From Methanoculleus marisnigri (GTDB lineage: Archaea; Halobacteriota; Methanomicrobia; Methanomicrobiales; Methanoculleaceae), in assembly GCA_002503885.1 (NCBI GenBank), contig DASQ01000029.1, forward strand, positions 1 through 12,805: 12,805 nucleotides of DNA. The letters are read 5' to 3'. A program made the translations under genes and the position numbers. Under the pieces are notes generated by a model. The model was not told where the DNA came from and searched no databases. It saw nothing but the letters and a program-made list of their open reading frames with translations. This document shows, piece after piece, positions 1 to 8,123 of the stretch (within the stretch, counting starts at the first letter, position 1; the number at the start of each line of letters is the position of its first letter).

Positions 1-38
1 GTGCATGAAAAGTTCGCTATTTGGGCAAGGAGTGAGGG

Positions 39-473
39 TCAGTCCCCGGCAACCGGGAGCCCGGCAGCCTGCCAGGCGCTCATCCCACCCTCAATCTCGT
101 AGACTTCGCGGAACCCGGCCTCCCTCATCAGCTCGCGGACGCCGGCGCTCCGTCCGCCCCGCTGGCAGTATATGACGTAGGTTCCGTCCGGGTCGAGGTC
201 CTGAAGGTGCTCCGAGAACTCTGCCGAGTCGATGTTGATCGCGCCCGGGATATGGCCGCCGGCGAACTCATCCGGCCTTCTGACATCGACGACGACAAAA
301 CCCGGATCTCCTTCCCTCTCTTCGATGAGGGCGGACGCCCCGGCAGGCGGGATGGTCCGGAAGATCGAGTCATCCGGTTCCGGATCACTGCCGAGGCATC
401 CGCCGACGAGCACGGCCACAAGGGTGCTCCAGGTGACGAGCAGGAAGACGAGCGAGAGATGAGGGTCGGTCAT
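39..473 (-). CDS. Rhodanese-domain protein, predicted membrane-anchored lipoprotein
   Basis: This 144-residue protein has a hydrophobic N-terminal segment (about residues 7-25) ending in a lipobox-like VGGC, with Cys26 as the likely lipidation site, so the rest probably sits outside the membrane. Residues 40-142 form one rhodanese domain: DVRRPDEF at 63-70, GHIPGAINI at 73-81, and the active-site loop CQRGGRS at 103-109 with catalytic Cys103, followed by EGGMSAW at 128-134. Rhodaneses carry persulfide sulfur on that cysteine; the physiological partner here is unknown. ATG at 471-473 fits because a TATA-like element lies about 25 bases upstream, giving a leaderless or nearly leaderless message. 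The gene follows the ABC gene on the same strand after 95 bases and appears to be transcribed separately. The domain call is firm; the lipoprotein call is a prediction from the N-terminus. Confidence 0.88.
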   Translation of the reverse strand: MTDPHLSLVFLLVTWSTLVAVLVGGCLGSDPEPDDSIFRTIPPAGASALIEEREGDPGFVVVDVRRPDEFAGGHIPGAINIDSAEFSEHLQDLDPDGTYVIYCQRGGRSAGVRELMREAGFREVYEIEGGMSAWQAAGLPVAGD

Positions 474-493
474 ACACCTATGTCATGACCGCA

Positions 494-504
494 GAGATAA
501 AAGG
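494..504 (-). promoter_or_regulatory. TATA box for the rhodanese gene
   Basis: On the minus strand this reads CCTTTTATCTC. It is the only AT-rich patch between the ABC stop codon and the rhodanese ATG, and its centre (about 499) lies roughly 25 bases before the ATG at 473. That is the usual archaeal TATA-to-start distance, so the message would begin at or next to the start codon. No well-spaced Shine-Dalgarno sequence precedes the ATG, which agrees with leaderless translation. Confidence 0.45.
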
Positions 505-568
505 GATTTTGGTCCTCCCGACCGCTTCTGTCACCCATCTTCGCCGGCCGGTGCGGGAGTGGAGCACT

Positions 569-1288
569 TTAAGAGGTATCGTCGAATTCGAGCGGCGTAT
601 CATCAAGTGCCATCACCGCACGGAGGGTATCCGGCGTATCCAGGGCTACGACCTCCCTGCCATCCATCACGGCAACCCGGGTGGAGATCGCCTCTGCTTC
701 ATCCATATCATGCGTTGTAAAGACGATCGTCACCCTCCGCTCACGGTTCAGCCGCCGGAGCAGGTCCCAGGTCTCCCGGCGTCCGGGCCCGTCCAGCCCC
801 TTCGTCGGTTCGGCAAGGAAGAGGACATCCGGGTGAGTAAGATTAGCCCGGGCGATCTCAAGGCGCTGCACCATCGCGGGGGAGTAGGTCTCAACCGCAG
901 CGTCGGCGCTCCCTGCGAGGCCAACGAATCCCATGACCTCGGGGATCCTCCGTCTCCGGACCTCGTCACCCAGGCCGTGCAGTCGCGCGTGGAGGTCCAG
1001 GTTCTCCCTGCCCGTCAGCGCAGGGTCGAGCACCGGCTCGGGGAGGACGATACCCATGCTCCGCCGCACGTCCCCGAGGTTCCCGAGGATCGCAAGCGGG
1101 GAACGCTCGGCAAACCCGGAGACCGGGAAGATCAGCGTCATGAGAATGGCGAGCAGAGTCCGCCGGTCCTGGCCACAGGGGCAGAGAATACCAAAGACCT
1201 CTCCGCTCTTCACGTCAAACGGGATCGGCCCCCGTGCCTGGAGCCGCTCCAGGTGCCGGATCAGGTTCTCAACAGTAAAGGCGGTCAT
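569..1288 (-). CDS. ABC-type ATP-binding subunit with degenerate ATPase motifs (probable pseudo-ATPase)
   Basis: This 239-residue protein has the layout of a DrrA/CcmA-type nucleotide-binding subunit of an ABC-2 exporter, with an uninterrupted frame. Its catalytic motifs are replaced. The Walker A region (36-44) reads CPCGQDRRT where the family has GPNGAGKTT, so the lysine is Arg42. The Q-loop glutamine position is Pro83. The signature reads SPAM (136-139) instead of SGGM. Walker B Asp is Ala159. Glu160, His193 and flanking segments such as LTGRENL (91-97) and QRLEIARA (141-148) remain. ATP hydrolysis therefore looks unlikely. I chose the ATG at 1286-1288, with GGAG just upstream, over a GTG at 1298-1300 that overlaps that site. 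No permease gene is visible. It could be a structural half of a heterodimer, a regulatory remnant, or a gene decaying without frame loss. Confidence 0.82.
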   Translation of the reverse strand: MTAFTVENLIRHLERLQARGPIPFDVKSGEVFGILCPCGQDRRTLLAILMTLIFPVSGFAERSPLAILGNLGDVRRSMGIVLPEPVLDPALTGRENLDLHARLHGLGDEVRRRRIPEVMGFVGLAGSADAAVETYSPAMVQRLEIARANLTHPDVLFLAEPTKGLDGPGRRETWDLLRRLNRERRVTIVFTTHDMDEAEAISTRVAVMDGREVVALDTPDTLRAVMALDDTPLEFDDTS

Positions 1289-1480
1289 GTTGCTCCGCAC
1301 AGATGCAATCAGTCGGATAGAACAGAGTCGTTGTCAATCACCCACTACCCCGACACGTACATCCGGGAATGCCGGATGGCGACCCACCTGCGGGATATCC
1401 CCCGGGGATGTGCTATCCGGTTTCCGTTATCCAATTCGAGGGAGGAACTATTGTTTTAGTATCATTTTTGGTTAGCCCTA
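1289..1480 (-). promoter_or_regulatory. Long upstream leader of the ABC gene with several hairpins
   Basis: I see no credible coding frame here. If the AT-rich block at 1481-1516 drives the ABC gene, its message would carry a leader of roughly 185-195 bases. The stretch contains a perfect 7-bp stem (CATCCGG at 1360-1366 with CCGGATG at 1372-1378, loop of 5), the palindrome GGGATATCCC at 1392-1401, and ATCCCC/GGGGAT around 1397-1409. The last two overlap and could form alternative structures. It matches no riboswitch class I recognise. A long structured leader contrasts with the leaderless-type genes nearby, so regulation at this level is possible but not shown. Confidence 0.3.
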
Positions 1481-1516
1481 TATGAATATATCTATTTATA
1501 AATGAATATAAAATAG
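1481..1516. promoter_or_regulatory. AT-rich promoter/operator block with 20-bp-spaced direct repeats
   Basis: This is the most AT-rich stretch of the window. It carries two perfect copies of ATGAATATA (1482-1490 and 1502-1510), exactly 20 bp apart, which is about two helical turns. It also has an inverted pair CTATTT (1492-1497) and AAATAG (1511-1516), and TATA-like sequences readable on both strands. On the minus strand TTTTATAT would serve the ABC gene. On the plus strand ATTTATAA would start transcription near 1522, toward the foldable stretch before the DUF1614 gene. The repeat spacing would suit a dimeric DNA-binding protein on one helix face. Promoter character is inferred from composition alone. 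Confidence 0.45.
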
Positions 1517-1521
1517 GCCAT

Positions 1522-1710
1522 TTAACTTTTCTCTATTCTATTGAACCCCCCTTTTACCGTATGGCTGGTGAGACGCATCTTTACGCGAGAGAGCAACCCC
1601 GGCTGGCCGGGCAAGGCCGGCCGATATTGTCCCGGCCCGGAAGCCCTCCGGTCGAAGCCGCGGGAACGCCCTCCACATCGGCCGGGGAGACCCACCGGGG
1701 CGATACTGCT
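1522..1710 (+). other. Gene-free GC-rich stretch with hairpin; ncRNA or leader candidate
   Basis: The short open frames here have no recognisable protein character. The sequence is C- and G-rich and foldable. GGCTGGCC (1601-1608) pairs with GGCCGGCC (1615-1622) through eight base pairs, one of them G-U, around a six-base loop, and GGCCGGGG/CCCACCGGGG-type runs follow. It lies downstream of a possible plus-strand promoter and upstream of the separate TATA box of the DUF1614 gene. It does not show a tRNA T-arm or the conserved cores of SRP RNA or RNase P RNA that I could identify. It may simply be untranscribed spacer. Confidence 0.2.
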
Positions 1711-1724
1711 GAAACTATTTATGG
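1711..1724 (+). promoter_or_regulatory. BRE/TATA element for the DUF1614 gene
   Basis: GAAAC followed by TATTTATGG stands out as AT-rich within GC-rich surroundings. Its centre (about 1720) is some 25 bases before 1745, so transcription would start within a few bases of the ATG at 1752. No Shine-Dalgarno sequence precedes that ATG, which fits a leaderless message. The GAAA directly upstream could be the TFB-recognition element. Confidence 0.5.
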
Positions 1725-1751
1725 CATGCACCCATCCGGTATACCCGCCCT

Positions 1752-2459
1752 ATGGAGACCGAACTGTCCACGATCGCGATTATGCCGGTTCCCTTCAGTC
1801 CGGAGCAGATCCTCATCGCGTTAGCCGTCCTCATACCGGCACTGGTCATATTCAACCTGCTCCTCATCACCGAGGGGGTCTTTGAATCGATCGGGCTCCG
1901 ATTCTACCAGGCGGTGCTGGTGACCACCGGAGCGCTGCTCGGGAGCCTGATCGACATCCCGCTGGTCCCGGTGGGCGAGGCAGTCATCGCGGTCAACGTT
2001 GGCGGCGCCGTCATCCCCCTCTTCGTGACCATCGGGATGGTCGGACGGGGCCGGGTCTCTCGCCCGAAGATCCTCGCTGCCGTCGGCGTCGTATCCCTCG
2101 TCGCCTACATCTTCGCAACGCCGGTCCCCGGCATCGGGATCACCATGCCGTTCTACATCGCGCCTCTCGCCGGGGCAGCCGCAGGACTCCTCCTCGCCGG
2201 CGGCTGCCACACCGCTCCCGGGCTCGCTTACGCGGGCGGGACCATGGGCACCCTGCTCGGCGCCGATATCCTCAACCTCGCGAACCCCGACGTGCTCGCG
2301 GCACTTGCCGGAGGCCAGGCGACTGTCCTCTCCATCGGGGGGGCGGGCATATTCGACGGCATCTTCATTACCGGCGTCATCTCGGTCCTGCTTGCGGCGT
2401 ACGCGGGGAGGGGGCTGCGGAAGAAGGGGGGAGCCTGTTCGCAGGAGGAAGGGGAGTGA
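1752..2459 (+). CDS. DUF1614-like integral membrane protein
   Basis: This 235-residue, very hydrophobic protein has about six or seven predicted membrane helices, near residues 18-40, 52-72, 82-98, 107-126, 132-153, 158-180 and 194-221. The tail is hydrophilic (KKGGACSQEEGE). The glycine-rich segments GGAVIPLFVT and GGTMGTLLGADILNL resemble the DUF1614 family of archaeal and bacterial membrane proteins, whose function is unknown, and the length is usual for it. The start at 1752 is supported by the TATA element about 25 bases before the expected transcript start. An in-frame ATG at 1782 is the alternative, but also lacks a ribosome binding site. It is the only plus-strand gene here, divergent from the ABC gene and convergent with the long operon, so context offers no clue to function. 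Family assignment is from memory of the motif pattern. Confidence 0.78.
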   Translation: METELSTIAIMPVPFSPEQILIALAVLIPALVIFNLLLITEGVFESIGLRFYQAVLVTTGALLGSLIDIPLVPVGEAVIAVNVGGAVIPLFVTIGMVGRGRVSRPKILAAVGVVSLVAYIFATPVPGIGITMPFYIAPLAGAAAGLLLAGGCHTAPGLAYAGGTMGTLLGADILNLANPDVLAALAGGQATVLSIGGAGIFDGIFITGVISVLLAAYAGRGLRKKGGACSQEEGE

Positions 2460-2634
2460 TGATGCGAAGTGCGACGGTTCGTGAGTGCGACTGCCGGGAC
2501 GGCAGGAGCTTGAGCACCGAAGGTGCGAGAACCGGAGCATGAGCACCGCAAGGTGCGAAGACGCGAAGGAGACTGCCGGTAACTATCCGGACTTCGCGTT
2601 CTTCGCGGCTTCGCGTGAGGCACCGTGTCACACG
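2460..2634. repeat. Repeat- and hairpin-rich convergent spacer (possible bidirectional terminator)
   Basis: This 175-bp stretch separates the stop codons of two convergent genes. It holds a hairpin CTGCC/GGCAG (2491-2505) and two direct-repeat units 29 bp apart (GGAGC at 2505 and 2534, GAGCACC at 2512 and 2541). Each unit is itself a hairpin: GCACC-GAA-GGTGC at 2514-2526, and GCACC-GCAA-GGTGC at 2543-2556 with a GCAA tetraloop. TTCGCG occurs three times (2593, 2602, 2610). CGAAG-ACGCGAAG (2556-2568) pairs with CTTCGCGT-T-CTTCG (2592-2605) in a 13-bp stem with one bulged T. CGCGAAG-type repeats of this look recur between genes in several methanogen genomes, as I recall. A terminator role is inferred from position. 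Confidence 0.6.
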
Positions 2635-4446
<1,812 letters not shown>

Positions 4447-4458
4447 ACCAGGAGTAGA

Positions 4459-4905
4459 TCAGTCGTCGGAACAGGTCTTATCGAGGCCCGTGCCGTTGAC
4501 GTCGCAGGAGGGGCAGGGACCCGAACCGTTCAACACCCGGTAGGCGTCCGCGAGGACCGCGGAGTTCGCGAGCATCCCCGCGATCAGGATCACTTCCAGG
4601 ATCTCGGCCCGGGTTGCGCCCTTCGCCATCGCCGACTGCATGTGATACTCGACGCAGTGGCTGCACTTGAGCGCGGCGCCCACCGCGAGGCTGATCAGTT
4701 CGATCACCTTCGGCTCGAGCTGGCTGGTCTCGGTAACGGCGCCCTTGTACAACAGGTGCGAGATGAGAATCTCGGGTCGTTCCGCCATCCGCTCGAATAT
4801 CAGGGGGACCCTGCCGTATTCGGCCTCGATCTCCCGGAGGAGTTCCTCCGCGATGACGTCCGACCCCCGCTGTGCAACCCTCGTGAGTATCTTCTCAAAA
4901 TCCAT
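4459..4905 (-). CDS. AhpD-like / carboxymuconolactone decarboxylase family protein with extra C-terminal cysteines
   Basis: This 148-residue protein carries one carboxymuconolactone decarboxylase-type helical domain. The redox motif KCSHCVEYH places a CxxC pair with the downstream histidine, as in AhpD-type thiol peroxidase reductants, so a disulfide-exchange role is more likely than decarboxylation. After the core comes a short tail with CPSC and one more cysteine (KTC) near the end, which I do not associate with ordinary members. The tail could bind metal or form a second dithiol. The gene starts two bases after the mmp7 stop codon, and its weak GGTG site overlaps the mmp7 end, so it is almost certainly translated from the MCR-activation transcript. 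That setting suggests redox service to the complex or protection of it, but this is inference. Confidence 0.85.
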   Translation of the reverse strand: MDFEKILTRVAQRGSDVIAEELLREIEAEYGRVPLIFERMAERPEILISHLLYKGAVTETSQLEPKVIELISLAVGAALKCSHCVEYHMQSAMAKGATRAEILEVILIAGMLANSAVLADAYRVLNGSGPCPSCDVNGTGLDKTCSDD

Positions 4906-4907
4906 CG

Positions 4908-5849
4908 TTACACCAAGATTCTGGTCTCAGAGAAGGGTTTAATCCGGATCAATATGTAGTTGCGCATCCGTGACGGCGTAACGCTGGCAATATCCCCGAT
5001 GGTGACCCCGCTGGCGACCTCAAGCGACCGTACGGCATCGGCATACAGGTCATAGGGGAGTTTCACCCGGAGGCCTTCCATCTGGGCGGTCACCGGCGTC
5101 GGGTGCGTCAGCATGCTTATCTCGTGGATCCGCTCTTCGAGGATCGCCATCAGGCGGGGCGGGAAGATAGAGAGCGGGTCCCTTGCGAGGTCGTCCCGCC
5201 GGGCGTCCAGGGTGCGGGAGACCTCGTCCACCAGTTCGTCGAGTTTCGCGAGTTCCTCGGGGCGCTTGAACCGGTGCATGATCCTGCCGACGCCTCCGAC
5301 ATACCCCTCGACGGGCGGGTCGATGATCCGCAGCAAGGTCTCGCGGTCCGGGGCGCCGGTCACCACGATCGGGACGTGGATCCCGCGCCGGAGCACCGGG
5401 AACTTCTGCCGGATACACTCCTCGAAGTTGCCGAGAGCGTAGACAGCAAGATCGTGCTCGTTGATGACGTCCCGCTCCTCATCGTTGAGGTTTGCTATCC
5501 GCTTCCCAAACCCCCTCGAAAGTCCGACCATGTTGGTCTTCGCGCCTGAGCGCCGGAGGTACTCGGCGATATCGCAGGCGGTATGCGGGAGGTGATGGAT
5601 CTCCAGGCTCGGGCTGACCACGGCGATCTCGGTCCCGACCAGGGGCGCCTCGACCACCTCGCCCGCGAGCGGTTTTGCGATCTGCCGAATCAGGTCGATA
5701 TCGTCCCGCGGCACGAACGACTGGAGCACGACGTCCTGAGCCATGACATGTTTCTGGACGATGTAGCCCCCGAGGTCGTCGATCAGGTCCATGATCTCGT
5801 CGTGCCGGTAGACGCCTCCCTTGTAGGTCACCGGCACCAGCGTCGTCAC
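4908..5849 (-). CDS. mmp7: Methanogenesis marker protein 7
   Basis: This 313-residue protein matches the methanogen-specific marker 7 family in length and in its place directly after marker 17. The family has been reported, with McrC, Mmp3, Mmp17 and component A2, in the ATP-dependent complex that activates methyl-coenzyme M reductase; its catalytic role is unsettled. Possible metal ligands are His85, His86, His89 and Cys92 in one short segment, and Cys145. No membrane segment is present. The start is GTG at 5847-5849 inside a GTGA overlap with the mmp17 stop codon; GGGGTGA (5854-5860, minus strand) lies four bases upstream and fixes it. The name rests on recalled family features plus gene order. 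Confidence 0.85.
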   Translation of the reverse strand: MTTLVPVTYKGGVYRHDEIMDLIDDLGGYIVQKHVMAQDVVLQSFVPRDDIDLIRQIAKPLAGEVVEAPLVGTEIAVVSPSLEIHHLPHTACDIAEYLRRSGAKTNMVGLSRGFGKRIANLNDEERDVINEHDLAVYALGNFEECIRQKFPVLRRGIHVPIVVTGAPDRETLLRIIDPPVEGYVGGVGRIMHRFKRPEELAKLDELVDEVSRTLDARRDDLARDPLSIFPPRLMAILEERIHEISMLTHPTPVTAQMEGLRVKLPYDLYADAVRSLEVASGVTIGDIASVTPSRMRNYILIRIKPFSETRILV

Positions 5850-6430
5850 AGCGTCACCCCCATCTTTGCAAAGATCGGCATGACCATCGTCTCCACGATG
5901 TCGGCCGGCAGGGTATCCTCGCTTGCCACATAGTAAAACTTCTCATCCCGAATATACTGGCGGCGGACCTTGAACCCCTCGGGTGCGATGTACTGGAGCG
6001 CGTAGATGACGTCCATATAGAGCGTCTCGCTCGGATCGGCGACCACCATATGTTCGAGTTCCTCTTCCCCGGCAACCCCCGCCGGGAGGACGATCGTGAA
6101 TCGGTCGGGCTGGTCGACGTTCTCCTTGCCGTAGCGGGCCCAGAGGTTCTGGAGCAGCGGCGCAAGGTAGGTCTCGTCGCCGATATCAAGCACGATCTCC
6201 TTCTCACCGGGGTTGACGTTTGCAAAGTCGCTGATACGGATAGCACGCGGCATATGACGCAGCACTCCTGCGGCGACGAAGATCGGCACCTTCGGGTCGA
6301 CGTAGATGTGCAGCCGGTCGACCACCTTGATCAGGTCGAGATCCTGGAGGACATCGGCCACGATCCGTTCGTAAGCCTTTCTCCCGACCTCATCGGGAGA
6401 CTCGACCACGAAGTAGTTCAAGGGGGGCAT
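5846..6430 (-). CDS. mmp17: Methanogenesis marker protein 17
   Basis: This 194-residue cytosolic protein fits marker protein 17, found in methanogens and reported as a component of the MCR-activating complex. It contains no cysteine, unlike its neighbours, so it is unlikely to supply thiolate ligands to an iron-sulfur cluster and more likely plays a structural or docking part. Repeated alpha-beta segments with acidic patches are visible but no classical catalytic motif. Its ATG (6428-6430) directly abuts the mmp15 stop codon with no spacer, and AGGGAG just upstream lies inside the mmp15 coding sequence. Its last codons overlap the GTG of mmp7. Identification is by length, gene order and recalled sequence character. 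Confidence 0.83.
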   Translation of the reverse strand: MPPLNYFVVESPDEVGRKAYERIVADVLQDLDLIKVVDRLHIYVDPKVPIFVAAGVLRHMPRAIRISDFANVNPGEKEIVLDIGDETYLAPLLQNLWARYGKENVDQPDRFTIVLPAGVAGEEELEHMVVADPSETLYMDVIYALQYIAPEGFKVRRQYIRDEKFYYVASEDTLPADIVETMVMPIFAKMGVTL

Positions 6431-7669
6431 CTACTCTCCCTGGACGAACCCGGACGCAAGCAGGGCAGACCCGACCGCACCGATGTACTGCGAGTAGGGC
6501 GGGACGACGATCTCGGTCTGCAGGAGCTGGCCCATCGCATAGACCAGCCCCTCGATCAGCGAGGTGCCGCCGACCATGATCACCGGCTCCTTGATGTCGA
6601 TCTCCTGCAACTGCTGCTCAAAGACCTGTTCCGCGACGCTGTGGCAGGCTGCAGCCGCCACGTCCTCACGCGAGCTCCCTGCAGCGAGCGCGTTCACCAG
6701 GCTCTGCGTCCCAAAGACGATACAGTAACTGTTCATCGAGACGTTCTTCCCCATGCCCTTCATGGCAAGGGGCCCGAGCTCGGTGATATCCACGCCGAGC
6801 CGTTTCGCGGTCATCTCCAGGAACCGGCCGCTCGCGCCTGCACAGATCCCGCCCATCGTGAAGGTTCCGGGGATACCGTCGATGACGCTGATAGCCTTGT
6901 TGTCCATGCCGCCGATGTCGATGACGGTCGCGGAGCCCTGCTGGTGGCCGGCGAGGTAGACGGCGCCCTTCGAGTTCACCGTCAGTTCCTCCTGGATAAG
7001 GTCGGCTCCGAGGTGCTTTCCTATCAGGAACCGGCCGTAGCCGGTGGTGCCGATCGCCTGGATATCCTCACGGGTAAGCCCTGCCATCGCAAGCGCGTCT
7101 CGAACCGCGCTCTCGGCGCTCTTGATCACCTCGGTAGTCGGGTGCCATCCGGTGCCGACGATCTGATTGTCCTTCATCACGACCGCCTTAGTCGTGCTCG
7201 ACCCCGAGTCGACGCCCATCGTGATCCCGGTCTGCTCCTCGCGGGCGAGAAGCGCTCTTCTGCGTGCGATGGTGGTCAGGGCCTCCATCCTCGTGAGAAG
7301 AGTTCCGGAGGTCGTCCGCTCGGTGAAGGAGTAACTTACCACCGGCAGCTTCGAGTGTTCGGGAATATACCGCCTGAGTTCGTTCCTGACGATAGCCGCC
7401 TCGGCGCAGCGGAAGCAGGTGCCGATGAAGACCCCGTCCGCCTCCACCTTCCCTTCCACCAGGGCCATTCCCCGGGCGATCATCAGTTTTAAGTCGGCGC
7501 TTCTGACATCCAGCCCGAACACCTTGACCGCCCGCTCGACGTCGGCAAGGGCGATGTCGGGGAAGAACATCTCCGCACCCACCGACTCGGCGGCATCGTT
7601 GATCTCCTTCTGGACGCCGCTGTACTCCGCGCCACAGGTGAGCTGGGCAATCCGGACCTTCCGGCTCAC
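6431..7669 (-). CDS. mmp15: Methanogenesis marker protein 15, ASKHA ATPase of the dehydratase-activator type
   Basis: This 412-residue protein has two parts. Residues 1-140 form an N-terminal region with Cys12 and the pair C85-F-R-C88. Residues 148-408 form an acetate/sugar-kinase-Hsp70-actin ATPase fold like the BadF/BcrA/HgdC activators. MGVDSGSSTTK (151-161) is phosphate loop 1, VIDIGGMDNKAI (249-260) is phosphate loop 2, and VGGTSLIEG (366-374) is the adenosine motif. GGICAGASGRF (273-283) and NSYCIVFGTQS (313-323) place Cys276 and Cys316 where activators bind a subunit-bridging [4Fe-4S] cluster. ATP-driven low-potential electron delivery is therefore a strong expectation, consistent with the need to reduce F430 nickel in MCR, but unproven for this protein. 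The start is a GTG in a GTGA overlap with mmp5, with GGAGGTGA three bases upstream. Confidence 0.9.
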   Translation of the reverse strand: MSRKVRIAQLTCGAEYSGVQKEINDAAESVGAEMFFPDIALADVERAVKVFGLDVRSADLKLMIARGMALVEGKVEADGVFIGTCFRCAEAAIVRNELRRYIPEHSKLPVVSYSFTERTTSGTLLTRMEALTTIARRRALLAREEQTGITMGVDSGSSTTKAVVMKDNQIVGTGWHPTTEVIKSAESAVRDALAMAGLTREDIQAIGTTGYGRFLIGKHLGADLIQEELTVNSKGAVYLAGHQQGSATVIDIGGMDNKAISVIDGIPGTFTMGGICAGASGRFLEMTAKRLGVDITELGPLAMKGMGKNVSMNSYCIVFGTQSLVNALAAGSSREDVAAAACHSVAEQVFEQQLQEIDIKEPVIMVGGTSLIEGLVYAMGQLLQTEIVVPPYSQYIGAVGSALLASGFVQGE

Positions 7670-8118
7670 GCTTCACCTCCGTTGGGGAGACCGGCGAGGA
7701 ACTTTTTGATGGCGGCGACGAACTGTATGCCCTCCTCCTCGTTCGTGGGATATTTCAGTTCCAGGATCGGCATGCCCTTCTGGCGCAGGGAGAAGAGGAT
7801 CAACTCGTCGGTGCGGGCGCATCCCATGCACCCGAACGCAAGGTCGGCGTCGGTGACGATCACCGCAGCCTCGGCCTCCTCGATGAGAGGCCCATAGATC
7901 GCCATCCGCCCCCGGACACCGGACGGCACCTCGACGGCCGCGTACTTCAGGCCGCGTTTCGGCTCTTCGGGGGTGATCTGCAGGGGCGGGGAGTCGACCC
8001 CGGCGGTCTGTATCCGCTCCCGGATACCGAGGGCTGCACCGAGCGGCTTATGGCCGAACCGGGCCACCAGGTCGGAGAGTATGAGGCTCGTTGCAGGATA
8101 GATAAACACCTTTGCCAT
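7666..8118 (-). CDS. mmp5: Methanogenesis marker protein 5
   Basis: This 150-residue protein has the size and neighbourhood of marker 5, a methanogen-restricted family of unknown function. The striking feature is the pair C97-M-G-C100 in the segment ADLAFGCMGCARTDEL, which follows a hydrophobic beta strand (AAVIVTDADLAF). That placement resembles a metal- or cluster-binding turn at the edge of a Rossmann-like fold. The ATG at 8116-8118 comes five bases after the mmp6 stop codon and has only a weak upstream purine stretch, so translation is probably coupled to mmp6. The last codons overlap the GTG of mmp15. The name depends mainly on gene order and length, so a swap of number with a related marker is possible. 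Confidence 0.78.
   Translation of the reverse strand: MAKVFIYPATSLILSDLVARFGHKPLGAALGIRERIQTAGVDSPPLQITPEEPKRGLKYAAVEVPSGVRGRMAIYGPLIEEAEAAVIVTDADLAFGCMGCARTDELILFSLRQKGMPILELKYPTNEEEGIQFVAAIKKFLAGLPNGGEA
7670..7680 (-). promoter_or_regulatory. Strong Shine-Dalgarno site that fixes the GTG start of mmp15
   Basis: GGAGGTGA (7673-7680 on the minus strand), complementary to the 16S rRNA tail over eight bases, lies inside the end of mmp5 and three bases before GTG at 7667-7669. No ATG lies nearby in this frame, so the GTG start is well supported. Confidence 0.7.
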
Positions 8119-8123
8119 TCTAT

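Noticed and set aside
485..1459. A 324-codon plus-strand frame opposite the ABC gene
   Set aside because: Low-complexity antisense translation. The minus frame keeps clear ABC family segments, so the ABC frame is the real one.
1640..1675. A tRNA T-arm-like GGTCGAAGCC sequence
   Set aside because: The flanking bases do not form the five-pair T stem, and no acceptor, D or anticodon arms can be placed around it.
1522..1731. A 69-codon minus-strand frame in the intergenic stretch
   Set aside because: Gly/Arg/Pro-rich with no recognisable feature, and it lies on the foldable stretch with no credible start signal.
2505..2560. Possible CRISPR-like array from the two 29-bp-spaced repeat units
   Set aside because: Only two imperfect units with no unique spacer between them, each a self-complementary hairpin. 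This fits a dispersed intergenic repeat better.
6050..7492. A 480-codon plus-strand frame opposite mmp17 and mmp15
   Set aside because: It is a mirror frame of recognisable genes, rich in His, Asp and Arg, with no domain or ribosome site.
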